The notes beneath the pieces are model-generated. The model had not been told where the DNA came from, searched no databases, and saw only the letters and a list, made by a program, of their open reading frames with translations. A stretch of DNA of 64,000 nucleotides from Tolypothrix tenuis PCC 7101 (GTDB lineage Bacteria; Cyanobacteriota; Cyanobacteriia; Cyanobacteriales; Nostocaceae): assembly GCF_002368295.1 (NCBI RefSeq), contig NZ_AP018248.1, positions 8,077,974 through 8,141,973 on the forward strand, given 5' to 3'. Each line of letters starts with the position of its first letter. Positions within the stretch are counted from its first letter, which is position 1. Made by a program: the position numbers and the translations under genes. Positions 18,215 to 25,461 of the stretch are shown one piece after another.

Positions 18215-18418
18215 ATGGAAACTCGCTCTTCCACTGATTTACCAACAATTACTAAAGAATATAACGGCATAGATCGCAATGCTTTTGTATTCGGCTGGAC
18301 TCCACAGGCTGAACTCTGGAATGGTCGTTTAGCAGCGATTGGATTTTTAGCTTATTTACTTTGGGATTTAGCAGGTTATAGCGTTCTACGCGACGTATTA
18401 CACCTGATTGGTTACTAA
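18215..18418 (+). CDS. High light-inducible protein (copy 1 of 3)
   Basis: A 67-residue one-helix chlorophyll-binding (Hli/SCP) protein of the thylakoid membrane that protects photosystem II assembly and chlorophyll under stress. The Hlip signature FGWTPQAELWNGRLAAIGF holds the Glu, Asn and Arg used for pigment binding and helix pairing. One membrane helix (about 33-55) follows. I start it at the ATG 18215 so that it matches its two paralogues; an in-frame TTG at 18200 would add five residues. It is the first of a three-gene tandem array behind an HLR1 site. Confidence 0.93.
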   Translation: METRSSTDLPTITKEYNGIDRNAFVFGWTPQAELWNGRLAAIGFLAYLLWDLAGYSVLRDVLHLIGY

Positions 18419-18456
18419 AAATTAAATACAAAAAAATGTAATTTGGGAGTAAAAAA

Positions 18457-18660
18457 ATGGAAACTCGTCCTTCTACTGATTTACCACCTGTTGCTACAGA
18501 ATATAACGGCGTAGATCGTAATGCTTTTCTGTTTGGTTGGACACCACAAGCTGAACTGTGGAATGGTCGTTTAGCCGCTATTGGTTTCTTGGCTTATTTA
18601 CTTTGGGATTTAGCAGGTTATAGCGTTCTGCGCGATGTATTACACCTGATTGGCTACTAA
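18457..18660 (+). CDS. High light-inducible protein (copy 2 of 3)
   Basis: A 67-residue Hlip, nearly identical to its neighbours. It differs from copy 1 at a handful of positions in the first 30 residues (PPVATEYNGV) and is identical in the chlorophyll-binding helix and C-terminus. GGGAG lies 7 bp upstream of the ATG. The 38-bp spacer before it is itself repeated ahead of copy 3, so whole gene-plus-spacer units were duplicated. Confidence 0.95.
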   Translation: METRPSTDLPPVATEYNGVDRNAFLFGWTPQAELWNGRLAAIGFLAYLLWDLAGYSVLRDVLHLIGY

Positions 18661-18699
18661 AAATTAAATCCAAAAAACGCGTAATTTAGGAGTAAAAAA

Positions 18700-18903
18700 A
18701 TGACAAATCGTTCTTCTACTGATTTACCACCTGTTGCTACAGAATATAACGGTGTAGATCGCAATGCTTTTCTGTTCGGTTGGACACCACAAGCTGAATT
18801 GTGGAATGGTCGTTTAGCCGCTATTGGTTTCTTGGCTTATTTACTTTGGGATTTAGCTGGCTACAGCGTACTACGTGATGTATTGCGCATTATTGGCTAT
18901 TAA
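18700..18903 (+). CDS. High light-inducible protein (copy 3 of 3)
   Basis: A 67-residue Hlip. It starts MTNRSST where copies 1 and 2 start METR, and ends RIIGY where they end HLIGY. The rest matches copy 2. AGGAG precedes the ATG by 8 bp. It is the last gene before a strong terminator, so the three copies are probably one transcript under the upstream HLR1 site. Confidence 0.95.
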   Translation: MTNRSSTDLPPVATEYNGVDRNAFLFGWTPQAELWNGRLAAIGFLAYLLWDLAGYSVLRDVLRIIGY

Positions 18904-18927
18904 ATTATAGCTAATTAACACAGCATT

Positions 18928-18964
18928 AAAATACCCGATTTTTTAAATAAAAATCGGGTATTTT
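18928..18964. terminator. Bidirectional terminator after the hli cluster
   Basis: AAAATACCCGATTTTT (18928-18943) pairs perfectly with AAAAATCGGGTATTTT (18949-18964) across a 5-base loop. It serves the hli genes on the plus strand and the convergent membrane-protein gene ending at 18993 on the minus strand. Confidence 0.88.
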
Positions 18965-18992
18965 ATAATATTAAAATTGATTTAGCTGTAAA

Positions 18993-19700
18993 TTAACGAC
19001 CACCTAAAATTTCTGAGATTGCCGATACAATATCAAGATAAAAATTACCACCTACGGCGCGAAATAATTCAAATTTAGAGCCAGGCGAACCGAAAAATGG
19101 TCTTAGAAACCAGCCTAATTGCACACCAACAAAACCATACAAAAATAGCCAAGAACGTAAAATAGTAGTGCGAGTTTTTTTACCAACTTCATCTTGTTGA
19201 GAAAGTAACTGCATCCCTTCATAGAGGAATTTTACACCAAATATACCTGTGATGCCAAAAATTAACACATTCAACAGCTTAAAAAATTGGTAAGAATTAG
19301 GCGCAGTGATCATAAAAAATAGTGTCACTGGTGCCAAGCTGAATAACAGCACGCTGATTACAGATACAGCTGTGAGCAAAACCACAAAATGCTGTTGAAT
19401 AGTGCTACGGGAACCAAATAAAACATTAAAAAAGAAGAGAGTCGGGAAACAAATAATCAGTGTGAGCAAGTAAAATGCTGGGAGTTTGATAGCACCAGAT
19501 AATGCTTGTCCCCAACTATGAGATGCACCGATAATTGCACCATAGATGGCGAAACAGATAGAACTGGAAACAAAAAGAGCGCTGATTTTACTTTGTAACC
19601 TGATTCCCTGGCTAATTTCTTCTAAAAAACCCTGGCGATCGCGTAGTAAACTGATGAGAATATTAAACTGCTTATTTTTGTAAGAAGGCTTATCAAGCAT
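18993..19700 (-). CDS. Multi-helix membrane protein, tandem paralogue 1 (Yip1-like)
   Basis: A 235-residue integral membrane protein. The N-terminus (ISLLRDRQGFLEEISQGIRLQSKI, about 15-40) is cytosolic and amphipathic. Five or six hydrophobic segments follow, with a KLPAFYLLTLIICFPTL helix typical of Yip1-type membrane proteins, and a conserved C-terminal motif QLGWFLRPFFGSPGS. Homologues in cyanobacteria carry an unhelpful WH2 label in some annotations; I see no actin-related motif. It is paired with a close paralogue upstream and ends on the shared hli terminator. Confidence 0.75.
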   Translation of the reverse strand: MLDKPSYKNKQFNILISLLRDRQGFLEEISQGIRLQSKISALFVSSSICFAIYGAIIGASHSWGQALSGAIKLPAFYLLTLIICFPTLFFFNVLFGSRSTIQQHFVVLLTAVSVISVLLFSLAPVTLFFMITAPNSYQFFKLLNVLIFGITGIFGVKFLYEGMQLLSQQDEVGKKTRTTILRSWLFLYGFVGVQLGWFLRPFFGSPGSKFELFRAVGGNFYLDIVSAISEILGGR

Positions 19701-19725
19701 AGTGGTGTAGTAAGTAGATTATGGG

Positions 19726-19745
19726 TAATTCGTAATTCGTAATTA
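19726..19745. repeat. STRR heptamer (TAATTCG) between paralogues
   Basis: About three iterations of the TAATTCG heptamer lie in the 120-bp gap between the two paralogous membrane-protein genes. A similar short run recurs upstream of the second paralogue near 20558. Confidence 0.6.
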
Positions 19746-19820
19746 GGAACTGAGCTTTGGATATTTTATGAGGCTGCTGAATTGTAGGGAAATTGTAGAA
19801 TTACAAAATCTATGGCTGTA

Positions 19821-20537
19821 TTAACGCAATCCTAAAAGATAGCCGATGGCTTGCAGTACACTTAGATAAAAACTACCTTCTCTGTCTCTAAATAGTTGGA
19901 AGATAGAACCAGGAGTACCGAAAAATGGTCTGAGAGTCCATCCAAGTTGGCTACCTACAAAGGCATAAAGAAACAACCAAGATAGGATAATTTTGCGGCG
20001 TGTTTTGCTACCTTCATTGTCTTGTTCTAAAACTACACTTGTGGCTTGATAGAGAGAAGAAATACCAATAAATCCTGTAAAGCTAAATATCACAACATTC
20101 AGCAGGATTAAAAATTGATAATTATTAGTAGTAATTAAGAAAAATAGCGTAATCGGTGCAAAGCTAAATAATAATACGCTAGTTACAGAAACCGCAGTTA
20201 GTACTAGTGCAAAATGCTGTCCAAAAGTCCGCTTGGAACCGAAAATAATATTAGAAAAATAGAGAGTGGGTAGACAAATCAGTAGGGTGATTAAATAGAG
20301 TGCTGGTAGTTTAACCGCAGAAGATAAAGCTTGCATCCAGCTATGATATGCGCCGATAATCCCGCCATAAATCGCCAGAAATAGAGAACTACAAACTAAT
20401 AGTGAAATGATTTTACTTGGTAGTCTAATACCTTGGGTAATTTCTTCTAAAAAAGCTTGGCGATCGCGCAGTAAGCCAATCAGTACTTTAAAATATTTGA
20501 TTCCTGAAGATTGTCGTTCAATCATCATTATCCTCAC
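19821..20537 (-). CDS. Multi-helix membrane protein, tandem paralogue 2 (Yip1-like)
   Basis: A 238-residue paralogue of the downstream protein. It shares LLRDRQAFLEEITQGIRL, the KLPALYLITLLICLPTL helix, LLFSFAPITLFFLIT and the C-terminal QLGWTLRPFFGTPGS. The pair arose by tandem duplication and has since diverged to roughly half identity. The chain is predicted almost entirely intramembrane after a 35-residue amphipathic N-terminus. The function is unknown. Confidence 0.75.
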   Translation of the reverse strand: MRIMMIERQSSGIKYFKVLIGLLRDRQAFLEEITQGIRLPSKIISLLVCSSLFLAIYGGIIGAYHSWMQALSSAVKLPALYLITLLICLPTLYFSNIIFGSKRTFGQHFALVLTAVSVTSVLLFSFAPITLFFLITTNNYQFLILLNVVIFSFTGFIGISSLYQATSVVLEQDNEGSKTRRKIILSWLFLYAFVGSQLGWTLRPFFGTPGSIFQLFRDREGSFYLSVLQAIGYLLGLR

Positions 20538-20714
20538 ACAAATTTGAGAAAAAATTACTAATTCGTAATTTGTAATTAAGAGCCTAGTAAAACCTTGTTG
20601 CTTGATTCGAGATTGCCAGAGTCAAAAGTCAAAAGTTAAAAATTTGAATGAACAAGTTTTAACTCTTGACATTTGACTATGAACTCTGATAAAAAAATTT
20701 TATTTTTTATTAAG

Positions 20715-22259
20715 TTATTCATCTAGATAATCACTACCAGAACCGAATTTCCAAGCATCAAATAAACGATGCCAATAATATTGTTGGGGGTTTGGCAAAT
20801 ACTTAACTAATGTTTCTAACATTGGACTTAGCCAAAATAAGGCGGTATATATACTTAAATTTACATAATGCAATATCCAATCTAGTAAATTGATAAAACC
20901 TACTTGAGGAATTATTTTGGCAATTAATCCCGGATTTGCCAAACCTGTTTTTACAAGTGTTAGCGTTAATGCAGGAAACTTTACTATATCTTGTAAAAAT
21001 GGCTTAAGTACTTTATTTCCTAATTTTTGCATTTCCTGAAAAACGACAGCAAGCAATTGGTTAATTTGCTCTGGTGAAATATTTTGATTTATGCCCACAC
21101 TCATGGCTTTTTGAAACAACCAAGTAACAGCTAAACTAGGCTGATAAGGTTGCAGTAAAGCTAGCGCTGTTGTAGATAATTGTTCGGTTTGCAATGCTTC
21201 TTGAATACCAAATGTTAAGCGCTTGAGGTGTCGTACCATTGCACCAAAACCGCCGAAACTTAAAGGCGATTGACTGCCGCTACTATCTCCGACTGGCAAA
21301 ATGCGATTCCAAGGGGTTTTGAGGGGACTTTGGCGATAGGTAGGAAAGAAGCCAAACAGTGCCCGTTGAAATTTCAACTGGCTCAATTCCACACCCTGAT
21401 ATTGTGGTAGAAGGCGCAAATATTCCTCAAATAAAGCTTCTAAACCTAAGCGTTGGGGGTGTGCATCCATGTATGTAAATAAGTAGGTTGTTCTACCATC
21501 CCTAGCTGGGAAAGCTTCCCAAAAGTACTGACATTGATTTTGCAAGGGTGTAAAAGATAATAACAAGTCCCCACTGTGATTTTCCGGAAATCCTTGGGCG
21601 CAACTTCCCACAACTAAGCATAGTGCATCTGGCTTTTGTCCTTGGCGCGCTTGTTGGGCGATGGGAGAGAGGTGTCCCATTGCATCAATCAATAACCGTG
21701 TTTTTAGCTGGTTGTTTACCATCACCCCATTAGGATGAACTACAGCTTCACTCAGGGGTGTGTTTTCCCACAACGCACCACCAGCAGCCAAAAATCGGGT
21801 TTTCAAGGTTTCTAAGAGATAGACTGGATCGACACCAATGTTAAGAACATCTTCTACCCATACCTCTGTACCGCCTTGAAAACTAACACGGGCTGGGTTA
21901 TATTCAGTAGCGATCGCTTGGTCTAATTCTGCATTGGTAAGTAAATTTAATTCCAAAAATACCTCTAACTCTTTGCGAGAAATATTCCATTCTTGTTCTC
22001 TACCACGCAAAATTCCCCGTTCAATCAAGCCTACCTTCAGTCCTTGTACCGCTAAGGCGCAACCGATTAAAATCCCCAAGGTTCCACCGCAAATAATTAC
22101 ATCCCAGTCCACATTGTCTAAGAGTTCAGGGTTTTCTTTTACTACCATTGGGATTGGTGCTTGATCTGCCCTCAGTGATGCTAAAGTGCGATCGGCACTA
22201 CGTAAGCCTGCCATGACATTGCCTGGTAGTTGAGAGAGAATATCTTCGGTGATGCTCAT
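20715..22259 (-). CDS. cruP: FAD-dependent lycopene cyclase family protein (CruA/CruP type)
   Basis: A 514-residue flavoprotein. The dinucleotide fold DVIICGGTLGILIGCALAVQGLKVGLIERG (about 53-82) and the following REQEWNISRKEL are hallmarks of the CruA/CruP group of lycopene cyclases and their paralogues. A second flavin-contact region, RILPVGDSSGSQSPLSFGGFGAM (about 315-337), is intact. The length and short C-terminus suit CruP better than the longer CruA. CruP has been linked to carotenoid metabolism and oxidative stress rather than being the main cyclase. The symbol is a best guess within the family. Confidence 0.7.
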   Translation of the reverse strand: MSITEDILSQLPGNVMAGLRSADRTLASLRADQAPIPMVVKENPELLDNVDWDVIICGGTLGILIGCALAVQGLKVGLIERGILRGREQEWNISRKELEVFLELNLLTNAELDQAIATEYNPARVSFQGGTEVWVEDVLNIGVDPVYLLETLKTRFLAAGGALWENTPLSEAVVHPNGVMVNNQLKTRLLIDAMGHLSPIAQQARQGQKPDALCLVVGSCAQGFPENHSGDLLLSFTPLQNQCQYFWEAFPARDGRTTYLFTYMDAHPQRLGLEALFEEYLRLLPQYQGVELSQLKFQRALFGFFPTYRQSPLKTPWNRILPVGDSSGSQSPLSFGGFGAMVRHLKRLTFGIQEALQTEQLSTTALALLQPYQPSLAVTWLFQKAMSVGINQNISPEQINQLLAVVFQEMQKLGNKVLKPFLQDIVKFPALTLTLVKTGLANPGLIAKIIPQVGFINLLDWILHYVNLSIYTALFWLSPMLETLVKYLPNPQQYYWHRLFDAWKFGSGSDYLDE

Positions 22260-22563
22260 AGCATTTTGGATTTTAGATTTTAAATTTTGGATTTTAGATT
22301 GGGAATTACTGTCTCTGTTGGGATTCTGTTAATCCATAATCATTGTGCTGACTTGGCTAGGAATTAGGCAACTAGCGCTGACTATGCAAACAAGCGATCG
22401 CCTTGAATGGGCATGAATTCCGTAAAATTATGTAACTGTTATTTGGTGTAACTTAGTATATCTTTGTACTCTTTTGGGAAAGTATGGAGTATAACGTATC
22501 AGGACTGATACTAACTAAGTATTTTCCTGCATATAGTTAGAAAAAAATAAACAGATACAACGT
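22260..22563. promoter_or_regulatory. Divergent intergenic region with STRR and palindrome
   Basis: Begins with a TTTTGGATTTTAGAT-type STRR (22263-22300) next to the cyclase start. A perfect 16-bp inverted repeat GTATCAGGACTGATAC (22496-22511) lies 52 bp upstream of the lipoprotein ATG and could be an operator. It does not fit NtcA (GTA-N8-TAC) because the spacer is N10. Confidence 0.45.
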
Positions 22564-23001
22564 ATGTTTAAACAAACCACTATACTTTCAGCAACGGCTG
22601 CGATCGCATTACTGTTTACAGGTTGTGGCGAGAGTAAAGTCGCTCAATGTAACAAAATAGTTAAGGTAGCAAATCAAGCAGTAACTATCGGTCAAGATTT
22701 TGGTAAAAATCCCAATAATGCCAAAACGGGTTCTAAAGCCTTAAATGAAGTCGCAGGTAAGATAGACACAATTACTACAGAGATGAAAGCACTGGAAATC
22801 AAGGATGAAAAGTTGCAAGGCTTTCAGCAGCGCTTTACCACCCTTTATCAGAGTACAAGTCAGGGTTTGAAGGATGAAGCTAAAGCTTTAGATAAAAAAG
22901 ATTTAGCTAGTGCAAAACGTTCTTTAGTAACGTTGAAAAAGAATAGTACTGAGGAAAGTACTTTAGTAAAGGAAATTAATACTTACTGTTCTGGACAATA
23001 G
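22564..23001 (+). CDS. Predicted small lipoprotein
   Basis: A 145-residue protein with a lipoprotein signal peptide: basic start, hydrophobic core, and lipobox LFTGC with the modified Cys at 21. The mature chain is helical and Lys-rich (AGKIDTITTEMKALEIKDEKLQGFQQRF) with only two further cysteines, Cys29 and Cys142. It is likely anchored at the outer or cytoplasmic membrane. I know similar cyanobacterial hypotheticals but no function. Confidence 0.75.
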   Translation: MFKQTTILSATAAIALLFTGCGESKVAQCNKIVKVANQAVTIGQDFGKNPNNAKTGSKALNEVAGKIDTITTEMKALEIKDEKLQGFQQRFTTLYQSTSQGLKDEAKALDKKDLASAKRSLVTLKKNSTEESTLVKEINTYCSGQ

Positions 23002-23083
23002 ACCCGTCCTAAAACTTGCAAGCCAATATTTACAAGGCTTTGAGACCAATCCTTGCAGATTCTCTTTAAACGTAACAATTAGG

Positions 23084-23862
23084 GTTTGATCTCTCTTTTG
23101 TTACTTTAGGGAAAGAAAAATAGAGAGAAGATTAACTAGCAATAGAGAAAAGAATCGGAGAAGCTCGAAAACCATTCATCAATTCGATTAACTTAAGGAA
23201 ACAGCGTCTCATCCCAGGAATGTTGAATACATCTAAACAAGGTAACAGCAAATGGTAGAAGATATAAGGCTGAACAATTAGTCTCAAGTTATTCAGGGAA
23301 CTTTTCCATGTCATGCCCGGTTCCCACTCTCGATGTTGGCGAAATTCAGTAGTTGATGCATTGATGAATGAAGAGGAATCAGTGCTAGAATTTGGAAGAT
23401 TTTCAGCTACTGGTTTCTCAGCTTCTAATTGGAAATAAGTGGACTGAATGCTAACTAAAAGATAAGCACTAAAAATTATCTCCCACCAGCGCTCAATGCT
23501 TTCATAGTCTGTGAGGCGAAAATCAGCCCAGCCAAGTTCATTCTTGACTTGTTTAAAGCCATATTCAATCCAGTTTCTCAAACTATAATGATGTAGTGAG
23601 TGACCGTCTTGGAGTCCTACTATTTTGGCTATCTCCGGCAGAGATTTCTGTGGCATTTTTGATAGCATTCCCAAGTGTAAAAACTTGAATTCTTCAAAAT
23701 GTCTCACATCCTCAAATCATGAATAATAGTGTTGACAATAGTTATCTATGAAGGCAACAGTGCTTACTGCCTGTCTACGCGGCGTAACCATCCCTATTCC
23801 TTACTGTTTCTGGTTTTCTTCCTGATTATACTTTCCCCGTAGTAACAAAAGAGTGATAACAC
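23084..23862 (-). mobile_element. Internally deleted IS element (IS4/IS701-like), ~780 bp
   Basis: Imperfect terminal inverted repeats bound the transposase remnant. The left end (23084-23115) and the reverse complement of the right end (23831-23862) share CTCTTTTGTTACT and GGGAAAG, with weaker matches outside. The element is about half the size of a full IS701-type element because the middle of the transposase gene is missing. I could not identify a convincing target duplication. It inserted 7 bp from the stop of the glycosyltransferase gene at 23870. Confidence 0.7.
23132..23707 (-). pseudogene. Truncated IS701-type transposase, central part deleted in frame
   Basis: 191 codons. The first 43 residues (RHFEEFKFLHLGMLSKMPQK, then SLPEIAKIVGL) match the N-terminus of IS701-family transposases. 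They are joined directly to the C-terminal portion (LRNWIEYGFKQVKNELGWAD). The catalytic middle, which should supply the first DDE acidic residues, is missing; a complete protein would be about 420 residues. The junction, near HHYSLRN, keeps the frame open. It cannot be an active transposase, but its ends might be mobilised in trans. Confidence 0.75.
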
Positions 23863-23869
23863 AAGAGGT

Positions 23870-25354
23870 TTAAATCCAAGAATTAAACAACATTCGGAGT
23901 TTATAACCCTCAGAAGTGAGAGGTAAGCCTAAATAAATTGGTAGCCAGAAGATAAAAGCAGCCAAAATCATAAAACTAATTGTGACACCTAATGCTCGGA
24001 GTTCGCGGTGATAGCTGCGAAGACATTGATCAACAAACCAGGCGATCGCTAAAAATACAAAGACGACTGCACAGATATAATGGTAAATAAATACGCATCT
24101 CGTGACTTTTACCCAGGGTAATAAATTAGCTGCATAATTTATTACTATGTACAACGCAATCCAAGTATCAACAGCAAGATGGTCAGATATAGCTAAACGC
24201 TGCTTTTTCCACAAAGGAATTACTAATTTTGACAACAGCATTGCGGCTATAAATAACATGGCAGCCATACCAAACCACCATAAAAATGGATTACCCATAG
24301 CGTGGACATCATATATTACCCGTCCATCAGCAGCGGGTAAATTCGGCCCCATCACAGGTAATGGATCGCTGAAATTACGCGCAGTTTGATAATAATAAGC
24401 CATCGGTCGAGTCATGAAAGGCCATTTATACCAAGCTGCACAATATGGATGCACGGCTGGACTATTTCCGCCCATGTGCAAGTGAAAGTTTAAAATTTGC
24501 CGATGTACTTCAATAAAATCGTATCTTGTATCTAAGCGTAGGTGAGGAATCCAAATTAAGCTATAGACAATAGCCGGGATGATTCCTAAATAAGAGATCA
24601 TCTGAAAAATGTTTAGCTGAGTCAGATTTTGTAGCGGTGTCTGAACTTTAGTTAATAAGGGTTCTATAGCTGTTTTATCTATGCTTCCAAAAAAGCTTTT
24701 TTGGCTAGTCCAAGAATGTAAAAACCGAATTAACCAAGCTGTTATCCAAAGTAAATAAGCACCTAACAAAAACCATAAACCATTCCATTTAGTACCAGTT
24801 GAAGCACCAAAGGCAATACCAGAGGCAATTAACCATAAAGCACGACGTTGTTTTTGATTGTCTAAGGCTAATAATAAAAACCATTGCCCTAAAAGACCAA
24901 AGATAACAATATAAATATTATTGAGTGCATAACGAGATTCCACCAAAAATAAACCATCACAAGCAGTAAATAACCCTGCTAGTAAAGCAAAGCTACGGCG
25001 ATGACTAATTTGATAAGCAATAGCAGCGACAACTACAGGAATAAATGAACCAGTGAGAGCATTGATCCAACGATAATTCCAAGGCGACAATAAAGAACCT
25101 GCTAGCCCATTAACTGGTTCTTGCCCAAAATGAAAATGACTCCCAAGCCAAATGCCGATACCAATAATATATTGACTTAATGGCGGATGAGCATTGAAAA
25201 ACGGCTTATTAATGAGATAGTTATTACCAAATGTGGCGAAATAAACTTCATCAAATACAAGAGTATTGAATCTACTCAATCCCCAAAAACGCAAAGCGAA
25301 TGAGAAGAGAAATATACCTACTAAACCAATTTGGAACCATTTTTTATTTGTCAT
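23870..25354 (-). CDS. PMT-family membrane glycosyltransferase
   Basis: A 494-residue protein of the dolichyl-phosphate-mannose-protein mannosyltransferase (GT39) type. It uses a polyprenyl-phosphate sugar to glycosylate proteins or envelope components outside the cytoplasmic membrane. It has about ten membrane helices. The loop-1 catalytic acidic pair lies in FNTLVFDEVYFATFG (about 30-44), followed by NAHPPLSQYI (HPPL motif). The C-terminal YKLRMLFNSWI is the usual ending of this family, so the IS insertion just downstream left the protein complete. The start follows a run of TTGTCATTTG-type repeats. Confidence 0.85.
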   Translation of the reverse strand: MTNKKWFQIGLVGIFLFSFALRFWGLSRFNTLVFDEVYFATFGNNYLINKPFFNAHPPLSQYIIGIGIWLGSHFHFGQEPVNGLAGSLLSPWNYRWINALTGSFIPVVVAAIAYQISHRRSFALLAGLFTACDGLFLVESRYALNNIYIVIFGLLGQWFLLLALDNQKQRRALWLIASGIAFGASTGTKWNGLWFLLGAYLLWITAWLIRFLHSWTSQKSFFGSIDKTAIEPLLTKVQTPLQNLTQLNIFQMISYLGIIPAIVYSLIWIPHLRLDTRYDFIEVHRQILNFHLHMGGNSPAVHPYCAAWYKWPFMTRPMAYYYQTARNFSDPLPVMGPNLPAADGRVIYDVHAMGNPFLWWFGMAAMLFIAAMLLSKLVIPLWKKQRLAISDHLAVDTWIALYIVINYAANLLPWVKVTRCVFIYHYICAVVFVFLAIAWFVDQCLRSYHRELRALGVTISFMILAAFIFWLPIYLGLPLTSEGYKLRMLFNSWI

Positions 25355-25442
25355 TGGTTATTTGTTATTTGTCATTTGTCATTTGGTAATTGGTAATTGG
25401 TAATTGCTTTTCTCCCCTGCTCCCTGCTCCCTGCCCCCTTGC
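25353..25442. repeat. STRR cluster between glycosyltransferase and hybrid kinase genes
   Basis: Adjacent blocks of TTTGTCA, GGTAATT and CTCCCTG iterations. The mixed heptamer blocks fill nearly the whole gap between two minus-strand genes. Confidence 0.7.
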
Positions 25443-25461
25443 CTCACCTACTGTTCAGAAT

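Noticed and set aside
22430..22511. NtcA box upstream of the lipoprotein gene
   Set aside because: GTA and TAC in the palindrome are separated by 10, not 8, bases, and no properly spaced -10 box could be assigned.
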